In this document: positions 7,293 to 15,075 of the stretch, piece by piece
Position numbering within the stretch: the stretch's first letter is position 1
Layout: each line of letters begins with the position of its first letter
NCBI GenBank assembly: GCA_021604825.1
Contig: BQJS01000020.1
Span: forward strand, 1 to 36,515
Source: Phycisphaerae bacterium
Lineage (GTDB): Bacteria; Planctomycetota; Phycisphaerae; UBA1845
Length of the DNA stretch: 36,515 bases
Direction: 5' to 3'
The notes under the pieces: model-generated
Database searches by the model: none
The model's input: only the letters and a program-made list of their open reading frames with translations
What the model was told of the DNA's origin: nothing
Program-made: the position numbers and the translations under genes

Positions 7293-9035
7293 ATGGAGAT
7301 TCTTCGAGGCATCGCGGTTTCACCCGGCATTGCAATTGCCGAAGCGATCGTTCTGGATGCGGAAGACTTTCGCATCCCGGAGCGGACCGTAGCGCCCGAA
7401 GGAATCGAACGTCAGATTGAGATTCTCGCCAGCGCGTTCAAGGCATCCGTTGATGAACTCACGCAGCAGCGTGACGGTTGGTTCAACGAACTGGGCCAAC
7501 AAACCGCGGACATCTTCAACTGGCACGTCGGCGTCTTGAGTACGCCCCAACTCCAAACGCAGATTCGAGAATTAATCGAAAACAGCCGTTTCTCTGCTGC
7601 CTATGCCACGAGTTTGGCCATGCGGCGGTTCCAACGGCGATTCAAAAAAATGGACGACCCCGTTCTCGCTGAGAGGGTTCGGGACGTTCGTGATATCGAG
7701 CGCCGATTGCTTCGACACATTCTTGGCGAAAATCGCGAAGACCTCGCCCATCTTTCGCGACCGGTCGTATTGATCACGCACGAACTCACGCCGTCGTTTG
7801 CAGCCACACTCACTTCGAGCAAGGTGATCGGGGTTGCGACCGACATTGGGGGCCCAGCTTCCCATACATCGATCCTCTTGAGGGCGATGGGCCTGCCTTC
7901 GGTTGTCGGCGTCACTGAGCTATCGTCACACGTCAGCGGTGGTGACATGATCATCGTGGATGGCGTCAACGATCTCGTGATCATCGCTCCGGACGCTTCA
8001 ACGCTCATGCAGTACCGGGATCAGCGGAAACGCTATAAGGAAATCCGCCAGGAATTAACCGGTCTTCGCGATTTGCCAGCAGAGTCTCAGGACGGCGTCG
8101 AGTTTAAACTGCTAGCCAACGTCGAGTTTCCCTCGGAAGCCCAACATTGCATCGATGAAGGTGGCGACGGAATCGGATTGTATCGAACCGAGTTCCTTTA
8201 TCTTCAGGATCAAGGCGATCCGTCTGAAGATCATCAATATGAAGCATACCGCGAAGTCATTCGGGGGATGGCCGGACGACCTGTTACAATACGAACATTT
8301 GATCTGGGCGCGGACAAATACACGCAGGAAAAATCGGTGGACCGTGAACCCAACCCGATGCTGGGGCTCCGCTCGATTCGCTACAGCCTGCAGCGATTGG
8401 ACATGTTCAAAATTCAGCTTCGGGCGGTCTTGCGGGCTGCAACGGAGGGCGAAGTCCGCTTGATGTTCCCGTTGATCATCAGCCTGATGGAGTTTCGCCA
8501 AGCCAAAATGGTCCTTCATGACGCGATGGAAGACCTCGAAGAAGAAGGAATTCCATTTAATCACGATATCGACGTCGGCATCATGGTCGAGACCCCTGCG
8601 GCTGCGATCCAGTGTCGGGATTTTGTCAGAGAAGTCGGCTTTGTCAGCATTGGCACGAACGATTTGGTGCAGTATCTGCTGGCGGTCGATCGGGGCAATG
8701 AGAAGGTCTCCCGGTTCTATTCATCGGCCCACCCAGCCGTCCTGAGGGTCATCCATGACGTCATCAAGACTTGCCGAAGGGCGGGGGTATCGTGTAGCTT
8801 GTGTGGTGAAATGGCTGGGCAGCCGTTATATACGATGTTGCTCGCCGGTTTGGGCCTCCGAGATTTCTCGATGGGCCCCCACGACATCCCAGAGGTGAAG
8901 AAACTCCTGCGGATGTGTAAGATAAAACAAATGGAGCGAGTTGCGAAACGGGCGCTCTCTTTTGAGACGGAAAGGCAAGTGATCAATTACTTGCGAGCCC
9001 AGACGCGAAAGCTCCTCCCGGACGATCCGATCTAG
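7293..9035 (+). CDS. ptsI: PTS Enzyme I (phosphoenolpyruvate-protein phosphotransferase)
   Basis: A 580-residue Enzyme I, which transfers phosphate from phosphoenolpyruvate to HPr in the cytoplasm. The start M-E-I-L-R-G-I-A-V-S-P-G-I-A matches the family, so the ATG at 7293 is chosen although the frame runs open to 7188. Order of parts: HPr-binding helical domain (about 30-145), the swivelling phosphohistidine domain with His191 in G-G-P-A-S-H-T-S, then the TIM-barrel PEP-binding domain with G-I-G-L-Y-R-T-E-F, T-F-D-L-G-A-D-K, M-V-E-T-P-A-A and the catalytic cysteine in S-L-C-G-E-M-A-G. No N-terminal GAF domain is present, so it is EI rather than EI(Ntr). No EIIB or EIIC permease gene is nearby, pointing to a regulatory relay. 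Confidence 0.95.
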   Translation: MEILRGIAVSPGIAIAEAIVLDAEDFRIPERTVAPEGIERQIEILASAFKASVDELTQQRDGWFNELGQQTADIFNWHVGVLSTPQLQTQIRELIENSRFSAAYATSLAMRRFQRRFKKMDDPVLAERVRDVRDIERRLLRHILGENREDLAHLSRPVVLITHELTPSFAATLTSSKVIGVATDIGGPASHTSILLRAMGLPSVVGVTELSSHVSGGDMIIVDGVNDLVIIAPDASTLMQYRDQRKRYKEIRQELTGLRDLPAESQDGVEFKLLANVEFPSEAQHCIDEGGDGIGLYRTEFLYLQDQGDPSEDHQYEAYREVIRGMAGRPVTIRTFDLGADKYTQEKSVDREPNPMLGLRSIRYSLQRLDMFKIQLRAVLRAATEGEVRLMFPLIISLMEFRQAKMVLHDAMEDLEEEGIPFNHDIDVGIMVETPAAAIQCRDFVREVGFVSIGTNDLVQYLLAVDRGNEKVSRFYSSAHPAVLRVIHDVIKTCRRAGVSCSLCGEMAGQPLYTMLLAGLGLRDFSMGPHDIPEVKKLLRMCKIKQMERVAKRALSFETERQVINYLRAQTRKLLPDDPI

Positions 9036-9038
9036 GCG

Positions 9039-9064
9039 TGGCCGATTTAAGCGCGGCCAATTTT
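9039..9064 (+). terminator. Possible weak terminator after ptsI
   Basis: A TGGCCG (9039-9044) / CGGCCA (9054-9059) stem with a 9-base loop is followed by A-T-T-T-T, 4 bases after the ptsI stop. The stem is GC-rich but short and the T-run brief, so it may only partly end transcription. Confidence 0.4.
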
Positions 9065-9195
9065 GGCGCTGCCTGAATCTGGAAGTCGATCTGGGATCAA
9101 AGAAAATTGTAAAGGCGGTCTGAGCGCGTGCTTGAGACCGGCAGAAAGAATTCAGAAGTTGGGACGCTTGGGAAGTATTTCTGGCAGGGTGTTTT

Positions 9196-9900
9196 TTGGA
9201 AGGATCAAAGCAGGACGCACGGCGGGTAAGGTACCTCATCGATTTTTCGGTCGATGGCGACATCCGGTATTTGGCGCACAACGACATGGTGCGCATGTTC
9301 AGCAAGGCATGTGCCCGAGCTGAACTACCGGTGAGCTTTTCCGAAGGATTCAACCCGCGTGCCCGTTTGACCCTGCCTTTCCCAAGACCGGTTGGTCAAC
9401 GATCTGACGCAGAGCGTTTGCAGCTTGATCTTTCTCGCGAGTTTGAAACTGGCGAATTGATCGACAAGCTTAACAGGCAGATGCCTGGCGGCGTTCGGGC
9501 GTTGGCGGCAATACCTTCCGAATCATCCCAACCGTGTCGTCCGTGCAGCGTGACGTATGAAGTTGATGTTTCAGGTTTGGATACCTGTTCATCAGAAGAT
9601 ACGCCGCTCACCCAGCGCATCGATTCATTTCTGTCGTCTCCAGTTTTTGAGATTTCACGCGTACGCCACCGTGACGGTCGCGTCAAGGTGGTAGACATCA
9701 GACCCTTTGTCGACGAATTGAGCGCTGTGGGAAACAGCATTCAAATGTCGATTTTGGTAACTCAATCTGATGGAGGTCTGACCACACCCGCAGAGGTGTG
9801 TCGGGCCCTTGGCATGGATGCAGACGTGATCAATCACCGGGTCCGTCGCGTGAAAATTCAATGGTTCAGCAATCCGAAAAAACAGAAGGCAACACCCTAG
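9196..9900 (+). CDS. DUF2344 / TIGR03936 family protein (radical-SAM-associated)
   Basis: A 234-residue protein with the family's N-terminal pattern: R-Y-L-I-D-F-S, then R-Y-L-A-H-N-D-M, the basic patch around F-S-K-A-C-A-R-A-E-L-P, and S-E-G-F-N-P-R-A-R-L. In many bacteria this domain is fused to or next to a TIGR03960-type radical SAM protein and lies by the RNase E/G gene. Here only the second partner is adjacent: it overlaps the RNase gene by about 40 bases. No radical SAM gene is in the window. The TTG start at 9196 is supported by AGGG at 9186-9189. A role in tRNA or rRNA modification has been suggested for the family because of its context, but none can be read from the sequence. Confidence 0.82.
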   Translation: MEGSKQDARRVRYLIDFSVDGDIRYLAHNDMVRMFSKACARAELPVSFSEGFNPRARLTLPFPRPVGQRSDAERLQLDLSREFETGELIDKLNRQMPGGVRALAAIPSESSQPCRPCSVTYEVDVSGLDTCSSEDTPLTQRIDSFLSSPVFEISRVRHRDGRVKVVDIRPFVDELSAVGNSIQMSILVTQSDGGLTTPAEVCRALGMDADVINHRVRRVKIQWFSNPKKQKATP

Positions 9901-12734
9901 CCGCAGAAGCCAAAAAGTCGCCCAAGAAGCGCAAGGCCACCAAGCGGAAAAAGAAAAGCACAGCGTCGGCGTCTGCATCGTCGACAGCCACTCGCCGCGC
10001 ACGCGTCAAGAGAACGCGGCCGACAAGCCAATCTTCCTCAAAAGCGCCGAAGGACAGGTCGGAATCGACCGACCCTCCTACAACCGAATCGAGCGTGGCC
10101 GAGACAAAGGTCAAATCTGATGACGGCAGCCGCCCGCCAGTCGAACCGACAGACACGCGCACCAATTCCAGCTCGTCGGCCGATTCAGCGGTCAAGGCAG
10201 CAAAGCCCCCGGCCAAATCGAGAACGCTGAAGCGGTCCAAACGACGGGCCACTTCAAGCGCGAATTCCGAGGCAGGCACAGAAGGAATCGCGAGAAAGAG
10301 TCCATCCCGCAGAAAGAAAACTGCGCCGCGCGCTACAACTGAAACAACTTCGACGACCTCCGCCAAAAGTGGCACGTCGGAGGCGGCGGCAGCATCGAAC
10401 CAAGATACCCCCACCGCTCCAAAGTCAAAAGAACCGTTTGGCGCGGGAATCATACGTGAAAAGTCAATCGAGTCTCAGCCAGCGGGCAAGGCAAATGACG
10501 CCTCGTCGGCAAGCGCGGATCAAAGTAGAAGCCGAGCACCTGGTAAGGACTCTGCTTCCGACAATTTCGGTCAGCGAGCCACAACCGCTGGGTCTTCTGA
10601 CGGAGCCGAAACCAAGCCGGTCAAAGGCAAGAGTCGGCGTTCCCGTGGAGGCAAAGGCAGACGCAAGAAAACTGCCGCGTCTGCAGAATCGAGGGGGATC
10701 GAAACGGCCGACTCGACGCCCGTCGAATCGATGGTAGCCTCCGCGCAGGGCAACGATCATTCGGAGGAGACTGAAGAAGAAAGATCCGCCCCTGTCGTCC
10801 TGAAGAGGCGGCCTGTCCGTCGAGCTCGGCGATCCAAATCGCGCTCCAAGTCGGAGACGAGCGCGGAAACAAAATCTGAGGATAAGTCGTCGAGTACTTT
10901 GGAAGTGTCGACAAAGGAGCAGGAAGAGGTGACGCCTCGTGCTCCCTCAAAAACCGATGAATCAAAAGCGCCGGTCGCCGATGGTGATGCTGCGCCAGAG
11001 GAACGACCTCGAAAAAGCACGTCGACTCGCAATCGCCGACGGCGGCGGGGCAAAGGCAAATCAACGACGAAAACCACCACCGCAGCGAAGTCCACCACTC
11101 CAGCAAGTGTTGAACCAACTGAGGAAGTCGAACCCGTCTCACTCGAGATTTCTGATGACATCTCAGTCATCACCGACGACACACCGAAAGAAAAAGGGCC
11201 GAGTGAAGGCCGGGAGATGATCATCAACTCCACCGCCGGTGCGGAATGTCGTATCGCCATTCTTCATGCCGGTCGCTTGGAAGAGATCTATATCGAACGG
11301 CAGAGCGCTGCCTCCCATGTTGGCAACATCTACAAAGGCAAGATCACCAACGTCGAGTCGAGCATCCAGGCAGCATTTGTCGATTTCGGTTTGGCGAAGA
11401 ATGGATTTCTCCATATATCCGACGTACTCCCCAAGTACTTCCCCAACAAAGCCGACGCGACCGAAGACGTGGGCAAAAAGGTACCGCGTCGCGACCGCCC
11501 CCCCATTCAAAAATGCTTCCGGCGCGGCGATGAAGTCATCGTGCAGGTTGCGAAAGAAGGCGTGGGCACAAAGGGGCCGACGCTGACGACTTACCTGTCG
11601 ATTCCAGGCCGCTTCGTTGTCATGATGCCCGGCATGAGCAAACTCGGTGTGTCGCGGCGTATCGAGGACGATGCCGACCGCAAAGCGATGCGCGACCTGC
11701 TTGGCCAACTTTCGATGCCCGATGGGATGGGATTCATTCTCCGAACCGCAGGGTTGAATCGCAACAAACGCGAATTGCAAAGCGACCTGAATTATCTAAA
11801 CCGCTTGTGGAAGACAGTTGAAAAGCGCATTAAGTCCCAACCCACTCCTTGCGAGCTTTATCAGGAATCCGACTTGGTCATCCGCACGATTCGAGACGTC
11901 TATTCAAGTGATTTCAAACGGATCGTTGTCGACGACCCTCGGGTGGCGATGAAGGCGAAGGACTTTCTCCGGATTGCCATGCCCAGGACGCAGGGCGCTG
12001 TTGTCGCGTATCAGAAACACGAACCGATTTTCCATCACTATGGAATCGAGCAGGAATTGCAGCGCATCTACTCGCGACACGTGCCATTGCGATCCGGTGG
12101 GTCCATTGTCATCGATTCGACCGAAGCGATGGTAGCGATCGATGTCAACAGCGGAAAGTACCGCGATCAGAACGATGCGGAAGAGACGGCATACCGCATC
12201 AACATAGAAGCCGCCGAAGAGATCGCCCGACAATTGCGGCTGCGCGACTTGGGCGGATTGGTAGTCTGCGACTTTATCGACATGCGTCAGGACCGACACA
12301 AACGCGCCGTCGAGAAAGCCTTGCGCGATGCACTGAAGTTGCACAAGGAACGCGCCCGCATCTTGCGCATGAGCAAATTCGGGTTGATCGAAATGACCCG
12401 GCAGCGTCAGGGCCCGTCGATCAAGCGCAGCGTCTTCGTCGACTGCCGCCATTGTTCGGGTAGCGGATTGGTCAAGACGGCTGAGTCGATGTCGCTTGAA
12501 GTGTTGCGAGTGCTGCAATTGCTGACGCACCGCCAGGATGTCGCCCAGATCACGGTTTCGGTCGCACCGGATGTTTGCGCATTGGTACTCAACCAACAGC
12601 GATCATTCCTGCATCATCTGGAGTCCAAGACGCAGAAATCGATTTCAATCTTGCCGGACCCGACGTTCACCAACGACGAAGTTTCGTACAAGAGCGTCGA
12701 TAATCGTGGGATGCCGTTGCGAATTGACGTTTGA
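9861..12734 (+). CDS. rne: Ribonuclease E/G family protein with long basic N-terminal extension
   Basis: A roughly 957-residue endoribonuclease for RNA decay and rRNA processing. The catalytic core fills the C-terminal half: RNA-binding S1 domain from about residue 452 (G-N-I-Y-K-G-K-I and A-A-F-V-D-F-G), the metal-binding aspartates in A-I-D-V-N-S-G (near 760) and D-F-I-D-M (near 803), and a zinc-link cysteine pair in C-R-H-C-S-G-S-G (near 862). The first ~450 residues are low-complexity Lys/Arg/Ser/Thr/Ala, with clusters such as K-R-K-A-T-K-R-K-K-K and R-R-R-R-R-G-K-G-K, probably disordered and RNA-binding. E. coli carries its disordered scaffold at the C-terminus, so the order is reversed here. 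The ATG at 9861 overlaps the preceding gene; a GTG at 9798 is also possible. Whether it acts as RNase E or RNase G is not resolved. Confidence 0.92.
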   Translation: MVQQSEKTEGNTLAAEAKKSPKKRKATKRKKKSTASASASSTATRRARVKRTRPTSQSSSKAPKDRSESTDPPTTESSVAETKVKSDDGSRPPVEPTDTRTNSSSSADSAVKAAKPPAKSRTLKRSKRRATSSANSEAGTEGIARKSPSRRKKTAPRATTETTSTTSAKSGTSEAAAASNQDTPTAPKSKEPFGAGIIREKSIESQPAGKANDASSASADQSRSRAPGKDSASDNFGQRATTAGSSDGAETKPVKGKSRRSRGGKGRRKKTAASAESRGIETADSTPVESMVASAQGNDHSEETEEERSAPVVLKRRPVRRARRSKSRSKSETSAETKSEDKSSSTLEVSTKEQEEVTPRAPSKTDESKAPVADGDAAPEERPRKSTSTRNRRRRRGKGKSTTKTTTAAKSTTPASVEPTEEVEPVSLEISDDISVITDDTPKEKGPSEGREMIINSTAGAECRIAILHAGRLEEIYIERQSAASHVGNIYKGKITNVESSIQAAFVDFGLAKNGFLHISDVLPKYFPNKADATEDVGKKVPRRDRPPIQKCFRRGDEVIVQVAKEGVGTKGPTLTTYLSIPGRFVVMMPGMSKLGVSRRIEDDADRKAMRDLLGQLSMPDGMGFILRTAGLNRNKRELQSDLNYLNRLWKTVEKRIKSQPTPCELYQESDLVIRTIRDVYSSDFKRIVVDDPRVAMKAKDFLRIAMPRTQGAVVAYQKHEPIFHHYGIEQELQRIYSRHVPLRSGGSIVIDSTEAMVAIDVNSGKYRDQNDAEETAYRINIEAAEEIARQLRLRDLGGLVVCDFIDMRQDRHKRAVEKALRDALKLHKERARILRMSKFGLIEMTRQRQGPSIKRSVFVDCRHCSGSGLVKTAESMSLEVLRVLQLLTHRQDVAQITVSVAPDVCALVLNQQRSFLHHLESKTQKSISILPDPTFTNDEVSYKSVDNRGMPLRIDV

Positions 12735-12769
12735 TCGCAATGTAACCAGCTTCACTGAAAGCAAACGTC

Positions 12770-13384
12770 TTGAACGAGGCCGGATCACGATCATGGTTAC
12801 GCAGATTTATCTTCTTGTTTGCAGTCATTTTGCTATACGGAATTGCGATTGTAGCAGCTGACTGGTGGTCAGTGCAGCCGAGCGGATCGGACAGCCCAAA
12901 GGTCGCACTCCACGCCATCTTGTTTGTCAGCCTGCTGGGAATGGCCGCCGCTTCGTACTGTTGGTTCACCACCATTCGCTGGATGCGGTGGACGGTATCG
13001 ACTCTGACAATACTCGGGTTAGGATTCCTGCTCGTTTCGCTGCCAGCGCGATCAATCGGCCAAGACCTCAGACTCGTTGAGTTCAAGTCGGTCACCAAGG
13101 TTGGTAACGAAATCGTGGCGGCGATCGCGAGCTACTCCGAATCAAACGAAGATTCACCTTCCTCGCTCCACGACCTCGTCCCTACGCATATCGAGAAAAT
13201 CCCCCATACCGGCCTCGCCGCGTATCCAGAGTTTGAATACGACCTGAATCAATCGCGCCGTACGTGGTCGCTTTCAGTAAACGTATCGAGCGGCTTCGAT
13301 AAAGGTTCGTTGGTGTACTTTCCTGAGCAAAATTACCCCAAATCGTGGGAGCGAATTGGGCAATGGGCTTTTTATCCAGGATGA
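12770..13384 (+). CDS. Hypothetical membrane protein
   Basis: A 204-residue protein that I do not recognise. Three hydrophobic helices at about residues 12-30, 45-65 and 72-92 put the N-terminal half in the membrane. The C-terminal half is soluble, with a stretch around S-L-H-D-L-V-P-T-H-I recalling the small C-terminal domain of type II secretion pseudopilin-like proteins (L-x-D-L-V-P-x-Y-L), but it lacks a pilin N-terminus, so this is only a resemblance. The start is a TTG at 12770, giving a basic N-terminus (R-S-W-L-R-R-F) before the first helix; no better start exists in frame. It lies 35 bases after the RNase gene on the same strand and ends 24 bases from the convergent PlsC gene. Confidence 0.65.
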   Translation: MNEAGSRSWLRRFIFLFAVILLYGIAIVAADWWSVQPSGSDSPKVALHAILFVSLLGMAAASYCWFTTIRWMRWTVSTLTILGLGFLLVSLPARSIGQDLRLVEFKSVTKVGNEIVAAIASYSESNEDSPSSLHDLVPTHIEKIPHTGLAAYPEFEYDLNQSRRTWSLSVNVSSGFDKGSLVYFPEQNYPKSWERIGQWAFYPG

Positions 13385-13408
13385 CAAATAGTATGCAGTT
13401 TCTTGCGC

Positions 13409-14176
13409 CTAAAGAAACTCCGGATCGGGTGGTGGATCGACGGGGTGGGCGATGAGGTCGGCGTGGACTGGACCGGATACAATTTCGTAAACCTTTTCAC
13501 GGATGGCCGGGATGTCTTCACGTTTGACATTATCCATCTCGATCGGTTCGTGAACGTGAACAACGATGCTGGCAGGGCGGAGCATCCAGTCACCTTTTCG
13601 CTTCAATTGAAACGATCCGACAATGCTGACGGGAAGAATCGGCTGCTTGAATTTTTGAGCCATCACGAAGATGCCGTCGTTGAATTCTCCCACTCGACCC
13701 GTGCGGGTGCGGGTTCCCTCAGGTAGGACCATCAAATTGGTTCCGCGTTCCAGGGTTTCCTTGGTCAACCGAAAGACTTTGCGTACGTTGGCTGTGTTTT
13801 TGTCTACGGCGACGGGCACGTTTCCGTAAACTTTCATGAACCAACCATACATCGGAATCTTGAAGTGCGATTCCAACTCCATCCCGCATGAGAATTTGCT
13901 CGTCGCTCCGTAGATCACGAACGGATCGAATATGTTGACGTGGTTGCTGACTATAATGTACGTGCGCGAACGGTCGTATTCGGCCGCGCGATGCACACGA
14001 TAGCTCGCCCCAGACCCCAACATCAGCAACCGTGAAAAGAAACGGACGAGTGGATCGGTGCGGTGCGGCCCGATGACCAACGCAAGCAGAATGAGGAAAC
14101 CTACGCTCAGGAAAAAGAGCGGACCTGCAATCGCCCAGCAAAACAGACTCCGTATAATCAGGTAGGCATTCTTCAT
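13409..14176 (-). CDS. 1-acyl-glycerol-3-phosphate acyltransferase (PlsC family)
   Basis: A 255-residue membrane acyltransferase. An N-terminal hydrophobic region (about 10-35) is followed by the catalytic motif N-H-x4-D (N78-H79 to D84) and the substrate motif E-G-T-R at 153-156, with V-P-V-A-V between them. PlsC enzymes move an acyl chain from acyl-CoA or acyl-ACP to the free hydroxyl of lysophosphatidate or a related lipid at the inner membrane. It is the last gene of the lipid operon; its ATG overlaps the stop of the diacylglycerol-kinase-like gene (ATGA), so the two are translationally coupled. In this setting it may acylate a specialised lipid rather than housekeeping phosphatidate. Confidence 0.88.
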   Translation of the reverse strand: MKNAYLIIRSLFCWAIAGPLFFLSVGFLILLALVIGPHRTDPLVRFFSRLLMLGSGASYRVHRAAEYDRSRTYIIVSNHVNIFDPFVIYGATSKFSCGMELESHFKIPMYGWFMKVYGNVPVAVDKNTANVRKVFRLTKETLERGTNLMVLPEGTRTRTGRVGEFNDGIFVMAQKFKQPILPVSIVGSFQLKRKGDWMLRPASIVVHVHEPIEMDNVKREDIPAIREKVYEIVSGPVHADLIAHPVDPPPDPEFL

Positions 14177-15075
14177 ACACAGACTTCCAATGCGCCTGGC
14201 AAGACGTCCAGCGCCTCACAGCGAATTCGAATCACTTCACCGTCAACCATGACGTCGATCGGTCCGTCCAAATCGAAATCAATCTTGCTTGCTCGGTGGA
14301 CCTCAGCCAGTGGATGCTTCACATGCGTACCATCGTAGATCCGCTTGAGTTGGCCCAACGCCCCGAATCGACCTATGGGCCCCCACCGAATGTATTCGAT
14401 CTTACCGTCGGTCGGGTCGGCATCAGGCGCGATCATCATGGTGCCACCGGTGAACTTGCTATTGTTGAACGATAAAAACAAGCATTTGCGGTCGTCGACC
14501 GATTCTGCATCGTCCATTTGCAGCGGAAAACTGCGCCGCTCGTGTTTCGCCAAGCATACGAATACGCCCGCAAGGTAGCCAGCCGGTCCGAAACGTTTGA
14601 ACCGCCGGTTGGTCACAGCCGCTGCGTTGGCTGCGAATCCGATGCTTAGCAGATTGATATAGAAAATCGTGCCGGCGTCGTGTCGCATCCGCATGACATC
14701 ACAAGCACGGGCCCGATCCGTTAGTAATGATTCGATGGCGTACTTCGCCCCATCATTGGAGAAATCGCGAAGGAATGAATTACCCGTACCCAAGGGCAAG
14801 AGCGCCAAACGTGGTTTCGGTCCTTCGATTGCTTCAGGAAACAAACCGTTGAGGATCTCGTAGGACGTGCCATCGCCACCGACGGCCATGAAATTTGTGC
14901 GACCGTTTGCATATTCCGCGCGGACGATTTCCGTAGCGTGTCCGCGTGCATTTGTTTCTGCAACGTCGATGCTGATGCCTTTTGAGCGCAGGTCGGCGAT
15001 GACCGCGTCGGCTTGTTTGCCGCAGCGCTTGCCGCCAGCCGCCCGGTTCACCACGGCTAGGAAGGTACGACTCAC
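14173..15075 (-). CDS. Diacylglycerol/lipid kinase family protein
   Basis: A 300-residue member of the DagK/YegS/sphingosine kinase-like family. It has V-N-R-A-A-G-G-K near residue 9 (phosphate-binding N-P-x-A-G-x-G equivalent), the nucleotide-binding motif G-G-D-G-T at 66-70, and L-P-L-G-T-G-N-S-F-L-R-D near 99. Family members phosphorylate diacylglycerol, ceramide or related lipid alcohols with ATP. The GTG start at 15075 overlaps the previous stop (GTGA) and gives the normal N-terminus; a longer frame to 15180 would add 35 unrelated residues. In this operon it could phosphorylate a lipid alcohol before PlsC acts, or phosphorylate the finished product. Confidence 0.87.
   Translation of the reverse strand: MSRTFLAVVNRAAGGKRCGKQADAVIADLRSKGISIDVAETNARGHATEIVRAEYANGRTNFMAVGGDGTSYEILNGLFPEAIEGPKPRLALLPLGTGNSFLRDFSNDGAKYAIESLLTDRARACDVMRMRHDAGTIFYINLLSIGFAANAAAVTNRRFKRFGPAGYLAGVFVCLAKHERRSFPLQMDDAESVDDRKCLFLSFNNSKFTGGTMMIAPDADPTDGKIEYIRWGPIGRFGALGQLKRIYDGTHVKHPLAEVHRASKIDFDLDGPIDVMVDGEVIRIRCEALDVLPGALEVCV

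Noticed and set aside
9866..11260. Several long minus-strand frames opposite the RNase E/G N-terminus
   Set aside because: Low-complexity antisense shadows; the plus frame continues without a break into the conserved S1 and catalytic domains.
13397..13419. AGTTTCTT / AAGAAACT hairpin at the convergent end of the lipid operon
   Set aside because: Perfect 8-bp stem but AT-rich, no T-run on either side, and it overlaps the PlsC stop; not convincing as a terminator.
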